Shown here piece after piece: positions 61,642-64,000 of a DNA stretch of 64,000 nt; the stretch's first letter is position 1; each line of letters starts with the position of its first letter. The translations under genes were made by a program, and so were the position numbers. This DNA comes from Paenibacillus massiliensis subsp. panacisoli DSM 21345. Its GTDB lineage: Bacteria > Bacillota > Bacilli > Paenibacillales > Paenibacillaceae. The notes under the pieces were generated by a model. It had not been told where the DNA came from. It ran no database searches and saw only the letters and a program-made list of their open reading frames with translations. Where the stretch lies: positions 558,001 through 622,000 of the forward strand of contig NZ_AUFO01000001.1 in assembly GCF_000426545.1 (NCBI RefSeq), given 5' to 3'.

Positions 61642-62217
61642 ATGCTGCTAGGTTTGATCAGACACGGTCTTACAGACTGGAATGCAATGGGTAAGATTCA
61701 GGGGCAAAGTGACATTGCACTTAATGACGAGGGCAGAAGACAGGCCCGCTTGCTAGGAGAAAGGCTACTCCAGGAGCCTTTTGAATGGCACGCTATTGTT
61801 ACAAGTCACTTGTCCAGAGCAAGAGAGACTGGAGAAATTTTGGGCGAAATACTGAAAATTCCGGTTCTGGAGCCGGACCAACGACTACAAGAGCGGGCTT
61901 ATGGCGAGGTTGAGGGCTTGACTCAGGAGGAGCGGGAAGCTCGTTGGGGCAAGGAATGGCATTTGCTCAATCTTGGCCAGGAATCGGAGTCAGCTCTGAT
62001 TGAGCGTGGAATGCAGTTTTTGCAGGATGTATGGGATAAACATCAGGACAAAAATTTGCTTATAGTATCGCATGGTGCTTTGCTTGCCCAGTTGTATTCC
62101 AGACTGTACCCCGAGCATGTGAGCGAACGAATTGGGAATCTATCTCTTACGATTATCAAAAGAGAGGATCTGGAATGGGTGAAGGTGCTGTTCAACAGCA
62201 CGGATCATTTGCTTTAG
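61642..62217 (+). CDS. Histidine phosphatase family protein
   Basis: A 191-residue phosphoglycerate-mutase-like enzyme. LIRHGLTDWNAMGKIQGQSD has the catalytic RHG at residues 7-9; VTSHLSRARETGEIL, ERAYGEVEGLT and LIVSHGALLAQL complete the site. Substrate unknown; family members act on phosphosugars or cobalamin intermediates. ACGGAGGAAC precedes the ATG. Ends in a terminator 30 bases later. Confidence 0.9.
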   Translation: MLLGLIRHGLTDWNAMGKIQGQSDIALNDEGRRQARLLGERLLQEPFEWHAIVTSHLSRARETGEILGEILKIPVLEPDQRLQERAYGEVEGLTQEEREARWGKEWHLLNLGQESESALIERGMQFLQDVWDKHQDKNLLIVSHGALLAQLYSRLYPEHVSERIGNLSLTIIKREDLEWVKVLFNSTDHLL

Positions 62218-62247
62218 GCATAGCATCTGCTATAGGAAGAAATATTC

Positions 62248-62289
62248 AAAGGTTTTCTTACAGCCTCGGCTGAAGGAAGCCTTTTTTTC
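62248..62289 (+). terminator. Intrinsic terminator after the phosphatase gene
   Basis: AAAGG/CCTTT outer with TTCTT/AAGGAA and CAGCC/GGCTG inner stems (two mismatches), then seven T. Confidence 0.8.
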
Positions 62290-62349
62290 TTTTTACTCTA
62301 TTTTACGTTTAAGAGAGCATAAATTCGTCAAAGATGTGCATAGACAGCA

Positions 62350-63498
62350 TTGCTTCTAAGGCTAGAATCCATTCTCCAGCGACAGGACGAAGATAAGGCG
62401 GTGGAACCCTTGAACCTTGCAGATATGCTCACCTTTGCGGATATTGGACAACTGAACAGAATTGCCGATCATTATGCTTGTGAATGCAAGCCTAACTCCA
62501 AGCACGAATTGATTCAGGGAATTCTTAGCAAGCTGGGAGGAAGGGATTTCTTCGAGCAACAGGTGCAGGAACTGCATGTAGCAGACCGCAGATTTTTGAA
62601 CAGTCTCCTTTTTGACGAAAGACCCTACCTGAGCATGGAGGAGCTGCTGGCTACAGCCCGTCAAGCTATTGGAGACGCGGAAGAGAGCGCCGAGCAGACG
62701 CCCCGAACGGTCGTATCCCGTTTGCGCAACTCGGGCTGGCTATTCAACGGTTCGACGCACAACACGCGTTACCTGTATCAGATGCCGGAGGATCTGAAGA
62801 AGCGACTTCGCCATACGATCAGCAAAAGCATGCGAGCGGCAGTGACAAGCCTGCCCCCCCCACAGGCATATCGGGATGAAGGTCATCTGCTGGCTGAGGA
62901 TCTGAGACTCATGCTGCAATTTGTAGCTGGTCATGAGATTACCTTGAATGCAGAAGGTGTCATGTACAGAAGAAGCCAACAGCAGCTCATAGAGCATATG
63001 CATATTGCGGAGCAGCTTACAGCCAAGGGAGGCTGGCGGTTTGGATACGGGAGGTCGTTCAGGCATTACCCTGATCGTCTGGCATTGCTACTGGATTATG
63101 CACTGCACCGCAGATTGATTCAGGAACGGAACGGACTGCTGATCCTGACAGATGCAGGACGAGAGGCGCTGGATATACCGCTTGAGGACAGTATGATACA
63201 GTTGTTCAGATTTTGGTTAAGATTGTATAAAGGCGCTATCCCGAATCTGTTCTCACTGGTCTACTGGATTTGTACATGCACGGAGCAGTGGATATCCAGT
63301 CAAGAGCTGTTCGAGCAGGTACAGGGATATATCAAGCCCTTCTACTATGATACAGCAGAGGATATATTCACTAGACGTCTTCTCCGGATGATGATGCATC
63401 TGGGAATGCTCAGGTCAACGGATCAGGAGCAAGGTGCGATCCAGATGACAGCATGGGGTAAGGAAGCCGTTCGAAGCTATGGCATCGAGCTGTGTTGA
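62350..63498 (+). CDS. Conserved hypothetical protein
   Basis: A 382-residue soluble protein I cannot place. The N-terminus (LNLADMLTFADIGQLNRIAD, CKPNSKHELIQGILSKLGG) looks like a small helical SAP- or Rho-N-like module; later parts (LQFVAGHEITLNAEGVMYRR, YALHRRLIQERNGLLILTDA) resemble winged helices, so a DNA-binding role is possible. An in-frame stop lies at 62341, and TTG 62350 is the first candidate start, with no clear ribosome site; GTG 62401 is an alternative. Function not assigned. Confidence 0.6.
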   Translation: MLLRLESILQRQDEDKAVEPLNLADMLTFADIGQLNRIADHYACECKPNSKHELIQGILSKLGGRDFFEQQVQELHVADRRFLNSLLFDERPYLSMEELLATARQAIGDAEESAEQTPRTVVSRLRNSGWLFNGSTHNTRYLYQMPEDLKKRLRHTISKSMRAAVTSLPPPQAYRDEGHLLAEDLRLMLQFVAGHEITLNAEGVMYRRSQQQLIEHMHIAEQLTAKGGWRFGYGRSFRHYPDRLALLLDYALHRRLIQERNGLLILTDAGREALDIPLEDSMIQLFRFWLRLYKGAIPNLFSLVYWICTCTEQWISSQELFEQVQGYIKPFYYDTAEDIFTRRLLRMMMHLGMLRSTDQEQGAIQMTAWGKEAVRSYGIELC

Positions 63499-63552
63499 CA
63501 TTCCTGACGGTGGTTGCTAGAATCTCATCCAAATGTAGAAAGGGTGAGTTCT

Positions 63553-64000
63553 ATGAAGATTGCTTACAAGGACTATCTGCCTTCTGTTCATCCTACCGTG
63601 TATGTAGCCGAAGGGGCCAAGCTGGTAGGGGATGTCACCATCGCTGCACAATCCTCAGTATGGTTCAATGCGGTGCTTCGAGGAGATATGGCGCCAGTAA
63701 TCATTGGGGAGCGTTCCAATATTCAGGATAACGTCGTGGGTCATGTGAACACGAATCAGCCGCTGGTGCTGGCAGAGGATGTATCGGTAGGTCATTCTGC
63801 TATTATCCATGGCTGCACGATCGGCAAAGGTACATTAATTGGCATGGGGGCTATCGTACTTAACGGCGCAGAGATTGGTGAATATGCTTTAGTAGGGGCA
63901 GGCTCCATCATAACGGAGCGTAGCAAGATTCCTCCCTATACGCTGGCACTAGGCTCCCCGGCACGAGTAGTGCGCGAGCTGACAGAGGCGGATCTGGAGC
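63553..64000 (+). CDS. Gamma-class carbonic anhydrase-like protein (partial at window end)
   Basis: The first ~149 residues of a left-handed beta-helix (hexapeptide repeat) protein that runs off the window. It begins MKIAYKDYLPSVHPTVYVAE and contains VLRGDMAPVIIGERSNIQD, with the metal His in VVGHVN and VGHSAIIHGC. This set of three His is that of gamma-carbonic anhydrases (YrdA/PaaY family). AAAGGGTGAG precedes the ATG. Enzyme activity is not assured; many members are of unknown function. Confidence 0.85.
   Translation, partial: MKIAYKDYLPSVHPTVYVAEGAKLVGDVTIAAQSSVWFNAVLRGDMAPVIIGERSNIQDNVVGHVNTNQPLVLAEDVSVGHSAIIHGCTIGKGTLIGMGAIVLNGAEIGEYALVGAGSIITERSKIPPYTLALGSPARVVRELTEADLE

Overview
The window looks like a chromosomal segment of a spore-forming Firmicute, most likely Paenibacillus or a close relative. 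It carries many sporulation and germination genes (spoVAF tail, gerW/ytfJ, dacB-spmA-spmB, ypeB, spoVIF, spoIVA). Its gene order follows the Bacillus subtilis backbone closely (spoVAF-lysA-ppiB, rib operon, scpAB, dacB-spmAB-rluB-resDE, prsW-ypeB-ypfA-ypfB-cmk-ypfD-der-gpsA-spoIVA-hbs-mtrB-hepS-menG-hepT-ndk-cheR-aroC-aroB-aroH-trpEDCFBA-hisC-tyrA). Firmicute regulatory devices are present: an FMN riboswitch, a T-box and a TRAP-type trp leader. I see no prophage, transposase, CRISPR array, tRNA or rRNA gene.

Layout. 1-3.7 kb: spoVAF end, lysA, ppiB, a V4R-domain protein and an IDEAL-like protein. 3.9-6.8 kb: FMN riboswitch and ribE-ribBA-ribH; ribD is not here. 7-8.4 kb: scpAB. 8.5-13.4 kb: DUF2953 protein, gerW, dacB-spmA-spmB, rluB. 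13.6-15.8 kb: resD-resE without resABC. 16-18 kb (minus strand): serA behind a T-box. 18.2-22.7 kb: CPBP protease, small proteins, a minus-strand lipoprotein polysaccharide deacetylase, mecA, prsW and a tiny Cys-rich protein where sleB might be expected. 22.8-35.3 kb: ypeB, pentapeptide protein, ypfA, ypfB, cmk, plsC, S1 protein, der, plsY, gpsA, spoVIF, a nucleotidyltransferase-fold protein, ferredoxin, spoIVA. 35.6-39.4 kb: a three-gene sugar ABC importer between spoIVA and hbs. 39.6-46 kb: hbs, mtrB (TRAP) and a polyprenyl/menaquinone operon (hepS-menG-ubiA-ubiX-mqnA-hepT) that points to the futalosine route. 46.2-59.6 kb: ndk, cheR and an aromatic amino-acid supra-operon. 59.6-64 kb: a candidate small RNA, an ECF sigma/anti-sigma pair, a phosphatase, an unknown protein and the start of a gamma-carbonic anhydrase.

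How the parts fit. Chorismate made by AroC/AroB feeds AroH/TyrA/HisC (Phe/Tyr), TrpE (Trp) and MqnA (menaquinone). mtrB encodes TRAP, whose expected target, an array of GAG/TAG triplets, lies just upstream of trpE together with an intrinsic terminator, so sensor and target are both in this window.

The least explained items are non-coding: (i) a consensus sigma-A promoter followed about 90 nt later by an intrinsic terminator, with no gene between (59692-59819); (ii) an unusually large trp leader of about 670 nt with two NAG clusters far from the terminator and a possible leader peptide; (iii) a roughly 70-nt hairpin element present twice (24313-24382 and 39846-39916); (iv) several perfect inverted repeats without U-tracts. 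All calls are by eye; no database search was run.
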